Assembly (NCBI GenBank): GCA_029964075.1
Contig: CM057149.1
Coordinates: 32,012,900 to 32,076,899 of the forward strand
From: Patiria pectinifera
Lineage: Eukaryota > Echinodermata > Asteroidea > Valvatida > Asterinidae
Length of the DNA: 64,000 bases
Reading direction: 5' to 3'
In this document: in pieces, positions 10,690 to 22,350 of the stretch
Layout: every line of letters starts with the position of its first letter
Position numbering within the stretch: the first letter of the stretch is position 1
Made by a program: the position numbers and the translations under genes
Notes under the pieces: generated by a model
Told to the model about the DNA's origin: nothing
The model's input: only the letters and a program-made list of their open reading frames with translations
The model's database searches: none

Positions 10690-10880
10690 CGATCTTTATA
10701 AAACACTTGAATAAATCCCTGTCATCTGATTGGTGGATCGTAATCACATGTCATTGAATTATTCGTCCCAACGCACAACACGCAGCGCACAGTGCAATAG
10801 AAGTTTTATTGCACTGTAGAACTTCCATTGCACGGTTTCAGTGCTGCCGGTGTCAGACGCTGCGTCAGTTGGTACAGGAC
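10690..10880. repeat. Truncated relative of the composite TIR elements
   Basis: AACACTTGAATAAATCCCTG then TCATCTGATTGGTGGATCG repeats the left end of the 8345 element with few changes. A small hairpin around GTGCAATAGAAGTTTTATTGCAC follows at about 10792-10814. No matching right end was found. Confidence 0.5.
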
Positions 10881-11024
10881 CGGTTTTAGAATAAAATCCT
10901 TCAGAGCCATGAATGAGAAATACAGGGTGAAATATATTATATCGATCATCAGGACTTGATGAAACACAATTTATTGAAGAAAATTCACTTTTGGGGGAAA
11001 AACATAAAAATTTAAAATTCCTTC

Positions 11025-11100
11025 ACGATTCGAACCTACAACCTGCAGCATTCAGACATCCGATTTATCACGCTTTTGCGAATCCACGTTGACCGCCGTG
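11025..11100 (-). repeat. tRNA-like (B-box) remnant
   Basis: On the minus strand a good B box, GGTTCGAATC, follows a tRNA-like arm. The acceptor and anticodon stems do not pair well, so this is a tRNA-derived repeat or pseudogene rather than a gene. Confidence 0.3.
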
Positions 11101-11109
11101 GAAAATTAA

Positions 11110-12383
11110 CTATAAGAAACTTTATATTCTGAATCATGTGACATATGTATTCGTTCAGGTGACACGTTTGATGCATACGTTTCACGGTCAATGACTTTAC
11201 CGGATGCATGTTACTACTGTCGCGGGGCCCCATCTTATGGAGAAACCGCTGTGCATGTTATTGTGCACAGCAACTGCCCCTTTGACGAAATATCTGAACA
11301 ATAGCTAGCATTTCATTCGCCATCGAAGGGGCCTTCGTGACAAAAAATGACAGCGTTCCCGGATAAGTCTACATAGGCAAATGTATTAAACAACGTTAAG
11401 CTTTTGCAATGGGATACTTAAAATACCATTTGTAAAATGAAATAAATAAAATAAATGTGTGAACAAGCCCTCTACGTGTTGTCTTTATCGTCCAAATGTA
11501 AATGGCACTTGTAATGTTGACATTACTCGTATTTTTGATGGGGTTTTTTCTAAGTCCATGCCCACTTTCAAGAGGTGTTTACTTAACCCCAAGAGGCGCC
11601 ATTGTTATATTTTACCTGTAATCCACCAGAGTACTTTACTTTTCAGTATGATGGTGCGTGAGTGTTACGGCTAACACAATCCCTTCAGTAAGCATTTTTG
11701 TGAACATAATCAATTTTCGTAGTGTCTAAATAGATGTACAGAGACCCTCTTCCCTCAAGAAAACAATTTCAAGCCAAAAAAGTGTCAACATGCCCAGATT
11801 ACTCTACATTTGGTCAGTACTCGTGCGAAAAATTTCGAACTTTTATCTCCCTGTTTTTTGCCTGGCCACCCTCCCCCTCTAACATAACAGCCTGCGGCTG
11901 CATGAATACATGTACAACTACAAATGATGAGGACCATCTTTTTCCAGGCTTCAAGACTGGGCCTTATGACAGGATGGTTGACGACCTTGTGTTAACATAA
12001 GAATATACATGTACTTCACAAGTCTGGTGGTTGGATCCCAACAATACAAATCCAATGAGAGTTGGCCTGGGTCTGATCCTTGCCTCAGAATTTCTGGGTG
12101 TAAAGTTCAACCAGGGTTAAAGGGGCACTCACGATGCTTTTAGCTGTGTCTCAAAAGATAACTTGTGGAGAATGGATTTTTTTTTTGGACGCAAAAAAGT
12201 ACGGATAAAATTATTTAAAAATGTACTGACGATGTCAGTACTGTGGCACACCGCAGGGTTAAAACACAATGGTCCTTGAGTATGGAGTGTCGAATGGAAA
12301 CTAATCGCAATCGTCGAAAACTGGTGTGCAAACAAATAAATGTTTTCATCAGCTGATGGTATCCCGTTCATACCTGTACTTAC
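11110..12383. other. Sequence between relic exons, no gene seen
   Basis: An open stretch at 11734-12000 has no recognisable domain. I looked for the missing exon 3 of pseudogene A (R-G-F-H-V-D motif) on the minus strand and did not find it. Confidence 0.3.
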
Positions 12384-12456
12384 GTGTATTCGACTTTGGT
12401 GCCCTCATGCCCAATTGCGAACACCCAAATTTTCTCATAACTTTTAGCGCTACAAC
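12384..12456 (-). pseudogene. Gene A exon 2 relic
   Basis: Encodes K-I-W-V-F-A-I-G-H-E-G-T-K-V-E-Y with acceptor TTCTTAG and donor GTAAGT, in the same phases as the intact genes. This exon is unbroken. The final codon is changed (AC instead of AT before the donor). Confidence 0.75.
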
Positions 12457-12684
12457 CTAAGAAAAACCCACACTTAAGTATATTAAGCAACGATTCAGTG
12501 ATATCGTAATAGGATATATTGCCCGACAATTCCGCATGCTGCGGGACTGGTAACCAGTCTAGTTTTATTGTTGTAATTTGCCTTATGATTTTAATATCCT
12601 TCTTGAGATAAAGCGGGTACAACATGAGGGGTAAATTTGGGTAAACACCAAATCTTTTATCAAAACCAAAATAGCTTCCGATGA

Positions 12685-12945
12685 GGCCAAAAAAAGGTCT
12701 CCGGTTTCTGTTATGCGCGCGCGTCGCCGTAGCCGTTCGCGTCGGCAAAATTCAAAACAATTTTTTTCAATATAAGATGATTTCTCAAAACTATCAAATT
12801 CGATCAGTGGTTTGACTTGAATCCTGCTGCTGCAAAATTTTAACGTGTTCTTTGGATTGGGTTACGATCGAGTATAAGCTTTAAGTGGCCTCTCTGGGTT
12901 CCCATATATTTTGCACTAAATTTAGTCAGGCACCACTTGCACACG
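12685..12945 (-). mobile_element. Harbinger-like MITE, truncated inverted copy
   Basis: It begins GGCCAAAAAAAGGTCTCCGG and runs through GCGTCGCCGTAGCC to the TTTGCACTAAxTTTAGTC block, then homology stops. It is the right end of the family element, in reverse orientation. Confidence 0.65.
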
Positions 12946-13393
12946 GTGTTGTAATTTTGTATTTGTACGTCTGGAAATCAGACTGAGGGAGCGATGGTCG
13001 TGTACATTGTATCTGAAACCTGTAATCGTTTTTTAATTAGCGCAATATGTAAGGGAGCAGACTAATGACCAGCCTCAGTGACAGCTCATGCTCGATGTCG
13101 ATGTCGCTGGTCTAACGTCAGGTTAGGTTGGCGTAGCGGAACTTTCCCCGCCTTCCACCGCTGTGACCCGGATTCGAATTCCGCCTGAGACAACATGTGG
13201 ATTGGGTTTTCAGTCCCTACCTGATTCCGTGGGTTTCCCCCGAATATTCTTCTGGGCTTTTCCTCCTACCTCTCTGTTATTTCTTCTCATTGTCTTCTCT
13301 CTACAGGTTTCTTCAGGCTTGCGAGCTACAGTGTCTAGGGCACTTTTGAGGAATCCTTGGTTTCATTACCAGAATCAAAAAATAATAACGTTA

Positions 13394-13771
13394 GGCCAAA
13401 AAAAAAAAGTCTCCGGTTTCTGGTATGGAGCTTGCCCCAAAAGTGGTGCGGCGACGCGGCTTTTTTTTTTTTTTTTACCTGTTTTTTTTTTTTTGGCTTC
13501 AAATGTCGGCTGATAACTGCAAATGGTGCCCGACTAAACTTAGTGCAAATATATGGGTGTCCAGAGAGGCCACATAAATCTTATTCTCGATCATAACCCC
13601 ATCTAAAAACACGTTAAAATTGTGCAGCAGCAGAATTCCAGTCAAACCAGTGAGTTTGGCGGTTTTGAAACATCATCTTGTATTGAAAAAAAAACTTTTT
13701 CATTTTGCCGACGCGCATGGCTACGGCGACGCGCGCGCATACCAGAAACCGTTGAGACTTTTTTTTTGGCC
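13394..13771 (+). mobile_element. Harbinger-like (Tourist-type) MITE
   Basis: GGCC(A)n-AGTCTCCGGTTTCTG at the left is inverted as CAGAAACCGTTGAGACTTTT...GGCC at the right, flanked by TTA on both sides (13391-13393, 13772-13774). A 3-bp TWA duplication is typical of PIF/Harbinger transposons. No transposase. Confidence 0.75.
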
Positions 13772-13974
13772 TTACTACACTACCGTCTTTGATTTTTGAC
13801 TTGACTATCCAAATTTCCCGAAGAATGTTCGTGTCGGTCGAGATCGTAATTGGGTGCAGACTTCTCAAGCCGAATGACCTTACTCAGGTCAACTCAAGCT
13901 CCACTCTAAAGGATATTTTGAGAGTTTTAAGGAGATCGAAGCGTCATTTGAACATCAGCCGACCTTTGAAGAAA

Positions 13975-14064
13975 ACAAAAAGAAGGGGAAACAACCGCGT
14001 CGCCGCATCACTTTTGGGGCAGGCTCCATTTACAGAAGCTGGAGACTTTTTTTTTATTTTAGCC
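13975..14064 (-). mobile_element. Fragment of the Harbinger-like MITE
   Basis: CGCGTCGCCGCATCACTTTT then GGGCAGGCTCCAT and GGAGACTTTTTTTT correspond to the reversed left end of the family. Only about 90 bp remain. Confidence 0.55.
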
Positions 14065-14559
14065 TTGATGTGAGAACAGTATTTTAAAAATGTTGAGTGT
14101 TTGAGCCTTAAGTGGCAGAAGAATGATGCGCCACAACATGTTTATATACATATGATTGACCTGTACTTGAATAATAAATTTCACGATCAGTAAAAAAAAT
14201 TAATGAATTACATGGATATATATTTTTAAAAATAATTCATGTAAATTTGGCGTCACATATGGTCTTCGTCATAGATGATTGCAGGCCAGTAAGTAGCAGT
14301 ATCCATTAGCAGAATAAGTTCAGCCGGTGCTCGTTTCTTCTACATAGTGGAGTCCAGCTCTCTTCGTATAGGCACTTTGAGTTTCAGTTTCAAACTGTTG
14401 TTTGAATTGAAGCCTCCTGAAGTTGGGGGAAGCTGTTTCTGATTCTCGAGTTGAGTTCGACATTCTGTGAGTTTGGGTCGCTTACCGTGGAGACAAGGTA
14501 TGTAGATTGCTGACCAGACTCGAAATAGTGCCGTGTATGGTGATGTTGGGGTTCGCCGA
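14065..14559. other. No recognisable feature
   Basis: AT-rich sequence. No coding exon, tRNA or clear inverted repeat is seen. Confidence 0.3.
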
Positions 14560-14660
14560 TGTTCCCCAATACCGGTGTTCCCCAATACCGATGTTCCCCG
14601 AAATCCTTAGGATTGGGGTTAGGGTTAGGGTTAGGGCTAGAGCTAGGGTCGGGGAACATC
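14560..14660. repeat. Short telomere-like tract inside a GTTCCCC repeat
   Basis: Three GTTCCCC(A/G)A units on the left face an inverted GGGGAACATCGG on the right. Between them lies GGGGTTAGGGTTAGGG plus a degenerate unit. The hexamer matches the common metazoan telomere repeat, but at this length it is probably part of a small repeat rather than a telomere scar. Confidence 0.5.
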
Positions 14661-14689
14661 GGTAGTTGGGTATAGGAGCATATTGAGCA

Positions 14690-14733
14690 GTCTCTTGACG
14701 ATGACTAGAGCAGGCTAGTCAAAACGTTGAGAC
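14690..14733 (+). repeat. Conserved repeat-end motif with perfect stem TGACTAG/CTAGTCA
   Basis: GTCTC-TTGACGA-TGACTAG-AGCAGG-CTAGTCA-AAACGTT-GAGAC folds into an inner 7-bp stem and an outer 5-bp stem. The layout (xUGACGA, stem, AAAC) resembles the core of retroelement-borne hammerhead motifs but departs from it at two core positions. Confidence 0.35.
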
Positions 14734-17170
14734 CGAAGACAAGTTCTTTTAGAACCAAGCAGGACAGAACCAAGCCTGTATATTCTTTCCTAAGCTTGAT
14801 TTTAACGCCGAATTCAGCACTGTAAAAACTATGTTGAGAGTTTGAACACTTTAATAAACTCTTCCAATGGCTGCTTATAGGGCCTACGTTTAGCGGCAGT
14901 TTGGAGAATGTTTCATTTCGGCAGCCCAAGTTGAAGCGTGCTTTCATTGGGCCCACATTTTGTTCGATGAGACTTATGATGTGCACGATGTATAGCGTGC
15001 CCGATCTAAGTGTTCTTTCACAGATACAAAGAAGTAGACTTAAACAGCAAGCTTCGCATGGGACATTTTGTAGCATGGTTGCTTGGATAAGAAACAACTT
15101 CACACATGACAACCTACAGCCACATGGATGGAATTCACGTCATAGCACAGCAACCCGCATAGAAACGACTTTTTTTTTTAGACAGTGCAGTCTTCGTTTT
15201 GCTCCAATACGACCATTTTGAGCGAAACGCGGCCTTTGTCTGAAAGTAAATTGGCATGCAGTAAAATACACTTATTAGGCCTAAATATATTTGAATAAGA
15301 AAAACCAAACTTCTCTAGCTGGCAGTTCATTCTCGTCTTGTCGAGTATTGTCAATGTGAAAAGTTCAAGGCTCTTCAGCTATGCGTCGAATTTCGCAGGA
15401 ACCTCGGTTTCCAATTCCCAGTAGGAATTTGTCCCTTCGCTTCTCATTAACATTCGCGTGAAGTATAAATCGACTTTTACTCACACTAAGCGAATGACGG
15501 TAATATCAATAGATTTACATTGGTTCAGGCCACTTCAGTCGAAATTGGGTTTATACAACTCTTTTTAATAAGAGAATCTTTTAAATCCTGAATTAATGTT
15601 GACTCGTTATGAAGAGGGTCGACAAAACAAGAGTCTCACTCGTTCAGATACGAGACCGGTACAGCGTAGGCAAAAGAGAAATTAACAACTAAAACCATTT
15701 TAATTCCACTGAATTTAGCCAAACTGCAGATCACATTATTGCTCAGACCATTTTTACCCAAACAGTGAGATTTCAGACGTCTTCGGTTTCTCTGTATACG
15801 CGTGACACTATTCTGACTTCTAGTGCCTCTGGCGCATGGTACGCAGCTGGGGTGGGAAATAGATCATCGACAGGCGTATTGTTTTGCGTAGGCAACTGAG
15901 GTTTTTCACACCTACAATGTCATGACACCATCATTATTTTGTGTCAATTACCGCAAAAACCGTTATAACCTGACTGCAAAAAAAATATATATAAAAGAAA
16001 ATGCATAGAAATGTTTTGCTTGTTCCACATATTACCGTGCCTACAATACCAGCCGTGCCGTTACTTTAACACGCGCATTCCTTTACCTGAGGACAGTCCA
16101 ATTCTATTTCCTATTGTTGCCCTGCTGTATTATTAAGTGAAGCGGTCTTTCTGGATAAATCAACTCTGCTAGCGGAGCCATTCAAACTTCATAATGCAAC
16201 GCATGAAGCGTACAAGTCCCTATAGTATTGAGGCTCGCAATAGAAATCAATATCAAAGGACGTAGCATACAAATCAAGAATCAAATATTCAGTTCGTTCC
16301 TCGTCTTTATGAATGTGATATCACAAAACTAGACTAATTTGACAAGGTTATTGGAAACTGAGCGAAGAATGTAATCTAGAGGTCCAATGACGAAGTCACG
16401 AGATATTTTTTTGTGTTTTATAATAGGAAGTTAACTATACATTTTTTACAAAGCGAAATGTAAATTATCTTGCAACCTGTCATGCAAATAAGTTGCTCCC
16501 ACAAAATATCACCAATTTGCAATGCTAATATCGTTCATTATTGAATTACTTATCCACACTATTTCTTTTATCGACGTTACGGGATAAATTAGTACATTCA
16601 ACCGAGGAGAAAAACAACCCGACTTTCAAAGCCATTAATACCAAATGATTTAATTTTGTCCACTGGGCCTGGGCGAGTAGTAGATTTTCCTACTCGAGTC
16701 CTCGAAAAGAAAAGAAATACTCACGAGTAGTCGAGTACTCGCGAGTAGTCAACGTAATTCCCATAAAAGCAGGGGGAAATGACATATGTAAGCATATTCA
16801 TTACTCAGGATATATAGATAAGTAAAGACAACGCAAGCCTATAGCTGGTCACAGAGCACACTTGATTCAGAATTGCTCAACACTTTGTAAAATAAATTGT
16901 ATTGTTATATCGTGTGCTTGGATACTTTAATTTCATTGGTCTAGGACGGCCATATGCTGTAAAATTAAAATGCATGTCAAACAATAAGTGTGATATCGCA
17001 TTGCGCGCGTTGCGCGCGTGTCCAACCTGCCAGTGCGCTAGTTATGTGCAATGAGAACTGCAACGCATCAAACGGACATTAAAGCTTTCAGTTATCTAAG
17101 ATTATATCGCAGTGATGTATTTATTTCTCACGAAGTAAGTTATAACCATTTATCTTTTTTGAGTTATTGG
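14734..17170. other. Intergenic sequence without a recognised gene
   Basis: Overlapping open stretches at 14705-15112 (minus) and 14901-15221 (plus) show no known domain. Around 16670-16760 a motif based on CGAGTACTCG is repeated several times. Near 17000 there is a short GCGCGCGTTGCGCGCG block. No tRNA or splice-bounded exon is seen. Confidence 0.35.
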
Positions 17171-17182
17171 CACGATATAACA

Positions 17183-17303
17183 ACACAATTGTTGACTGCT
17201 GTGATGTGGGATATGCCGTGTTTAACTCCCTTGGGGCGCATAGCACCCAAGGCGAAAAAGAGGTCATATCCGTATCCCACATCACAGGAGTCAACAATTG
17301 TTA
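17183..17303. repeat. Foldback hairpin
   Basis: ACAATTGTTGAC then TGTGATGTGGGATAT at the left is inverted at the right, ending GTCAACAATTGTT. A CCTTGGG...CCCAAGG stem lies at the centre. Confidence 0.6.
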
Positions 17304-18192
17304 ACTGTAGTAGTAGTAGTGTGATGAAGACAAAGTACACAAAACAAGCGGCGCCAGACTAATGTACACGTGGTGTATATGACTAGGCAAGCCTCGTATA
17401 AAGCTGGTCCCAGTCCAGTGTAAGTCAAATTAAAAAAGAATACTGCACTATTGAAATGATACGTTTCATTTGCTTTTGGTGCCTCCTTGAAAAAAATGAT
17501 GACCATCAGGTCCCCAACCCCCAGTTTGACCCTAGTTACGCCTCTACGTTTGACAGGTTTAGGCTCGGGAATGAGATCCCTCAAACTTCTTACGATTATT
17601 CAAATAGGCCTAAAAAATTGTGAACAAGTGGTTCCTTGACCACTCTATAACAATATTCATTGAAATTTGTGATTGCAAAAAATACCCAATACAATTTTTT
17701 ATAAACTTTTTTTTAGTTGAAATACAAAGAAATATATCCATCCGAACTGTAATTTGCTATACTTTGACCCGTTTTGAGACCGATTTCCATCGAAGGGCTA
17801 TCCGAATATTATTGGTCGATGTGGTTATATTATCTTACAGAGAGGTGTTTTTTTAGCTGTACTTATAATCGCATTCCTGCAGACATGGATAACAGTGCAG
17901 TGTGGGCCACTAGCTTAAAGGTAACAGCTTTAAAGATTTAGCAGTGGAGTGGGCTGTCTACAATGTGCTTAATGTACTTATTTATAACGTGTCTACTTAT
18001 CAATATACAGGTGTTTAATTTACATTTTCATTTACATTTACAATTGTCAAAAAGCTGACCCTGTTAAGATCCACCTGGCAGCAATTCTATGGCGGAAATA
18101 CCACGGTGCGCTTTTTGAGAAACAGTGTGTCTCTCTTGTAGATTCAGAATAATACTTGACATAAAAGGAAGGGGGGAAAGTGCGAATTGTTT
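17304..18192. other. No recognisable feature
   Basis: AT-rich sequence without a supported gene. An open stretch at 17620-17856 shows no recognisable domain. Confidence 0.3.
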
Positions 18193-18275
18193 TTAAAGGG
18201 AAGATACAACTTTTGCAAACATCAAAAAATGAAATGATCAAATTATCACGAAATACCTTACTGGATTGTTAACCT
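18193..18275 (+). repeat. Left end fragment of the TTAAAGGGAA family
   Basis: TTAAAGGGAAGATACAAC through ATCACGAAATACCTTACTGG matches the starts of the longer copies at 42.05 and 47.33 kb. Confidence 0.55.
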
Positions 18276-18459
18276 TTGTATTGCCTAATTTGTTAACTTG
18301 TTAACCTTAATTGCGACCTTTGTACTACCTATGAGCGACCAAAAAATGGCCAGGACGCTCAATGGTCGCCTAAACCCAGAAAATCCTGTTTCTATGTAAC
18401 GGCTCTAGCTATCATTGTGCCTCCCTTGAACCACCAAAACTGCAATTTGCGGGTAATTT

Positions 18460-18900
18460 CATGTCGAGCTACGAACGACCTGTGCGTCCATTGAGCCACT
18501 TGCCTGCCTCCCCAGTGCTTCCTCTGTGCAACCTACGGCAACCCACGCCGAATGGAGGCACAGCGGTCGCCACAGTCATCGTTCAAAGCACGCTCTTTGT
18601 CTGCCAAAGAAGGCACAAGGGAGGCAGAAGAGTATCGCCGAGATTGACGGTAAAATTTGCAACAGAACGGATCTATTACGTGGCGACCATCGGCCGACCA
18701 TTGTGCATCCATTCTGCAACCACGGCAATGCTTGTGCAGGCGCGGATCCGGGGGGGGGGGGGTCAACCCCCCCCCCAGCTCTGTCAAAAAAAAAATTCTC
18801 ATACAAAGTCCTAAAAAATAAGTCGAACCCCCCCTGCTGTGACACCCCAAAAAAAAATTATACTGGTCTAATGTCCGCCTGTTCAAAATAAGGTACATCA
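18460..18900. repeat. GC-richer repeat block ending in a GCGCGGATCC poly-G/poly-C element
   Basis: The part 18736-18890 (GGCGCGGATCC, a long G run, then AACCCCCC, A-rich tracts and GTCCGCCTGT) recurs at 34495-34645 with the same order. Open frames here on both strands overlap and match nothing known. Confidence 0.45.
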
Positions 18901-20417
18901 TTCTGTAATGTGTTAATAATCGTCGAATTTGAATAGCGCCCCCTATTGAAATTGGAATATGGATGCTCTGTGGTGCAATCTGAGGCGATTCCTGGCCAGT
19001 TCATTTGACTTTTTTAGCAAAAGTTTTTTGAGATTATAAAAACAATTTGTTTCATTATTTTGTTTAGAATATACTGTTGCTCTTAAAACGTTTAACTGTA
19101 CTGAAAAGTGGAGAACCCTTATTTTTATTTCCATTTTGGGTTCCATTTAATTCTGGAAAAAGAATTGTATCAGTATGCATGACATCGCATGTAGATATTA
19201 TTGTTGCAAGGCTGCTTTCTTACATTTAGTAAATTCCTTCGTGTATGTTTTGTTATATTTTCCGAGCCCTTACGTCGTGGGCCACAGGGCCCGGGGCCCG
19301 CTTTAAGGCCCCGGAAAATTCTGGATGCACTGTGATGAAATATACTGAAGTATACTGAAACTTATAAAACCTGAAAGGATGTTTTTGGTTCAAGTTAAAA
19401 CAAATGGTTCCACTGGAAGCGGATGAATTTCTTTTCATAAAAATATTCACATAGTTCTAACTCACCAAACGATAGCTCTCGGTATATTTGCAGTGTTATT
19501 TGTTTGTTACAGGGAATGACAAATATAAAAGACTAAAAGACCAAATGCATCTTTATGTTTATGATCGGTAGATCAGGAGAAAGGTGTGAGCATTTGCCCC
19601 GATTGAAAGATCGAATGAAAAAAATCAACTTTGCCACCATTGTCATGGCCGAGGTTATTGCTTTCCGGTCAAAGTTTCCATTATGGGATTTCATGGCGGA
19701 AATATCATAGACATGTCATGATTTTAGATACCTTGAGAGAAATATCGATTCTGCACTGTCTGAAGATTTAGAAAATACCTCCTCTTGATATTTTACAGTG
19801 TTTGTGCTAGACTTTCGAAGCGCCGCGCTTGGCCGCGGCAAAACTAGAAACGAACAAAACGAAGGAGATAGTTGTAGAACAAGCATCATGTTTAGCGTAG
19901 CGGCGCAATTTCATCGTCGTAGAACACTGCTGGCTGGAACACATTTTTGCCCGGGAGTAGGGGGTACTGAAGCATATTTCAGCACCCCAATCCAAAAAGT
20001 TGGGTGTGCTGCAGCGCTCACAGCACCCCCCCCCCCCGTTCCCGCGGGCTTGCCTGGCCGGTATTATGGTCGAGGCCCAAAGGTCGCAGCCCTGTGAAAA
20101 GGGGGTCTTACGAAAGCAAGACAAACCCGTCCCGCTTCATCGTCATACTATATACGAGACTTTTCTTTAGCATTGCATGTCCATTGCAAAGTGCAACTGA
20201 CACGTCCGAACTGCATGAAAATCCAGTACATGTATAACAAAATGTCCATCATTGTACATTATTGGATATTATTTGTACTAACTGTGTGAACATATTTTGT
20301 AAAAGGTCTTAATAATAAAAAAAATAAATGCTATAATCAAGTTTCAAATTTGCAATGTAAGTCTATCATTCTATCGGTTCTTCTTTATTGCCCCTCCAGT
20401 TTCCCGGTCCATTCTTT
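18901..20417. other. Intergenic sequence with repeat fragments
   Basis: Short pieces near 18950 (GATGCTCTGTGGTGCAATCTGAGGC) and 19285 (GGGCCCGGGGCCCGC) recur in the element at 56012. A C run lies near 20030. No gene is seen. Confidence 0.3.
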
Positions 20418-20419
20418 AG

Positions 20420-20789
20420 GCCAAAAAAAAAAGTCTCCGGTTTCTGGTATGGAGCTTGCCCAAAAAGTGGTGTGGCGACGCAGCTTTTTTTTTTACCTGT
20501 CTTTTTTGCTTCAAATGTCGGCTGATGACTGCAAATGGTGCCCGACTAAACTTAGTGCAAATATAATTATGGGAGTCAGGAGAGGCCACATAAAGCTTGT
20601 TCTCGATCGTAACCCCATCTAACTACACGTTAAAATTGTGCAGCAGCAGGATTCCAGTCAAACCAGTGAGTTTGGCGGTTTTGAGGCAACATCTTTTTGT
20701 TGAAAAAAAAACTTTTTCATTTTGCCGACGCGCATGGCTACGGCGACGCGCCCACATACCAGACTCCGGAGACTATTTTTTTTTTGGCC
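20420..20789 (+). mobile_element. Harbinger-like MITE, near full length
   Basis: Same termini and internal order as the copies at 13394 and 35833. Its flanks are TTA on the left and TTT on the right, so the target duplication has decayed by one base. Confidence 0.75.
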
Positions 20790-21230
20790 TTTTATAGTGC
20801 CAATGGAGTGATTGAGGCGTTGCACCTTCCAAAAGAATGCGGACAGGTATTGCCTGTCCGCATTCGTGCAAAATAATGGAGCGCTTGTACACAAAAGGGT
20901 CGGACGTCACGGGTGGAGATCAATTCCCTCAAAAGCATTGCATGCACAGAATTTGTACCGCAACCAATTCCCACAGCTGCACAGGTTTGCATAGTGTCGA
21001 TCGAAGACCTACATAATACCCATTATCACGAGGTAAGTTTCGTTCCGCGTTTTATTTGCCTTGCGTTCAAACTTAAGAGGGTATGTCAATTATCACATAA
21101 TTGATTACAAGGGGTGAGCGGTATAGCTTTGGATTTTGAGTGAAACGTGCATGGGTACGCAACTACATCATGCTTTGACTAAGAGTGGTTTTACGTTTCA
21201 GTTGGGCAGATAGGGGAAATATTTGGGGGA
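20790..21230. other. No recognisable gene
   Basis: A small hairpin lies near 20828-20867 (AATGCGGACAGGTATTGCCTGTCCGCATT). Nothing else is supported. Confidence 0.3.
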
Positions 21231-21239
21231 TAGTTCACT

Positions 21240-21490
21240 TTGATGATAAAGCATGGCATTTGGCACACCGTCAGAGTAATGTTAACAATATTTGGCTGTA
21301 GATTTGTAGGCCTATACAGGTAGAATAACAAAACGATGTCGAAATGTTCAAAATGGCTGCCATTGCTTTGATTTTTACCTACATTTTTTTTTTAAGGACA
21401 AATCTGCAATGGCCCTATAATCAAATATCTTTTTCATGACATACTCTGACTGTGGGCCAAATTCCATGATTGTATCATCAAAGGCACAAT
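21240..21490. repeat. Diverged foldback repeat, relative of the one at 48.75 kb
   Basis: ATATTTGGCTGTAGATTTG, an AAAATGGCTGCCATTGC centre, then GCAATGGCCCTATAATCAAA and TCATGACATACTCTGACT match the 48.75-48.96 kb element. Its arms pair less well here. Confidence 0.5.
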
Positions 21491-21867
21491 CCCATCGCCT
21501 ATCTGCCGTATAATATTTGTGTATTTGTATACGCAGCTAAGGGCGTCACTGCTTCGTGTTGGGACGCCAATTTTCATCGAGATCATGAGGGAGTATCAGG
21601 GCCGGATCCAGCTTTGGCTCACTGGGGTGGGGATTGTAAGCTTTCAAAGGAAATCTGTTCCCTTATGAATGGTTTGAATAGTCCAGCATTTTTAGGTTCT
21701 ATTGTCAGTCGAAATATTAAAGTACTGCACTCCGACGCGCATAGACGAAGGAATGCATTAAACCGTGCACGCTTCAGCTGATACAGGTAGAATAACAAAG
21801 AGTGCAGAACACAATGGTGCGGGGATATAAAATAATTCTGTTTTGAATGCAGGCATGGCTTATCGGC

Positions 21868-22343
21868 TTTATAACGCCTCACCCACAGATTCTGCATCTT
21901 CATTGGCCGAGAGCGAGTCACATGGCATTCGCTATTTTTGCTGTCGTGCTGGCCAAACTACCCGTAGCAACCAAAGTACTATACCCGTAACAACCATAAC
22001 AACCAAAGTACTACACGCATAGCGTCAACGCAGATTGTGAAACATTGTCCAATTTACCGGTGCATGATATACAAAATTTGAGAAACCCAAAGGTTTACGT
22101 ACTAAATTTCATAGGTTTGTTTCTTAAAGGGGCGTGGTATGAGGCATGTGCCATGCGCTTTGCGCTTATCGTTCCCAAGCGCTAGCGCTACAGAGATGGA
22201 TCCAAACATTTCGTGAAGGGGCAGTTCGAAAAAAAATATATACTAATATGTTATTTAAATAGAAGTACATTTTCATTGTATTTAGATTAAATCAATCAGT
22301 ATTGCTTAAAAGCAAGCAGAATCCGCGAAGGAGGTGTTATAAA
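21868..22343. mobile_element. TIR element of composite unit 4
   Basis: TTTATAACGCCTC at the left is mirrored as GAGGTGTTATAAA at the right with one mismatch. The left side has CATTGGCCGAGAGCGAGTCA followed by CATGGC, and the interior has GCGCTAGCGCTACAG and CGTGAAGGGGCAGTTCGAA, shared with the 8345 element. Confidence 0.6.
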
Positions 22344-22350
22344 ACAAAAC

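Larger units (their letters stand above)
3237..12456 (-). pseudogene. Gene A: decayed member of the membrane-anchored solute-binding-protein-like family
   Basis: Three minus-strand exons match exons 2, 4 and 5 of the intact plus-strand paralogues at 29.4 and 43.4 kb and keep their splice borders: 12384-12456, 9560-9690 and 3237-3426. Exon 4 is 131 nt instead of 129, with two extra bases just after the conserved R-W-Y. Exon 5 is 190 nt instead of 194, missing four bases in the segment before the conserved P-F-R. Each change shifts the frame. No counterpart of exon 1 (membrane anchor), exon 3 or exons 6-8 was found on the minus strand. Introns contain a Tc1/mariner-like element, foldback elements and a THAP relic. 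I read it as a pseudogene in opposite orientation to the two intact copies. Sequencing error at both indels is possible but would not explain the missing exons. Confidence 0.75.

Noticed and set aside
11734..12000. 88-residue open frame with several cysteines
   Set aside because: No recognisable domain, no splice context and no paralogue in the window.
14901..15221. 106-codon frame considered as a gene
   Set aside because: No domain and no exon signals; an equally long frame lies antisense to it.
18461..18901. Cluster of overlapping open frames on both strands
   Set aside because: They reflect a GC-richer repeat with poly-G and poly-C runs; no frame resembles a known protein.
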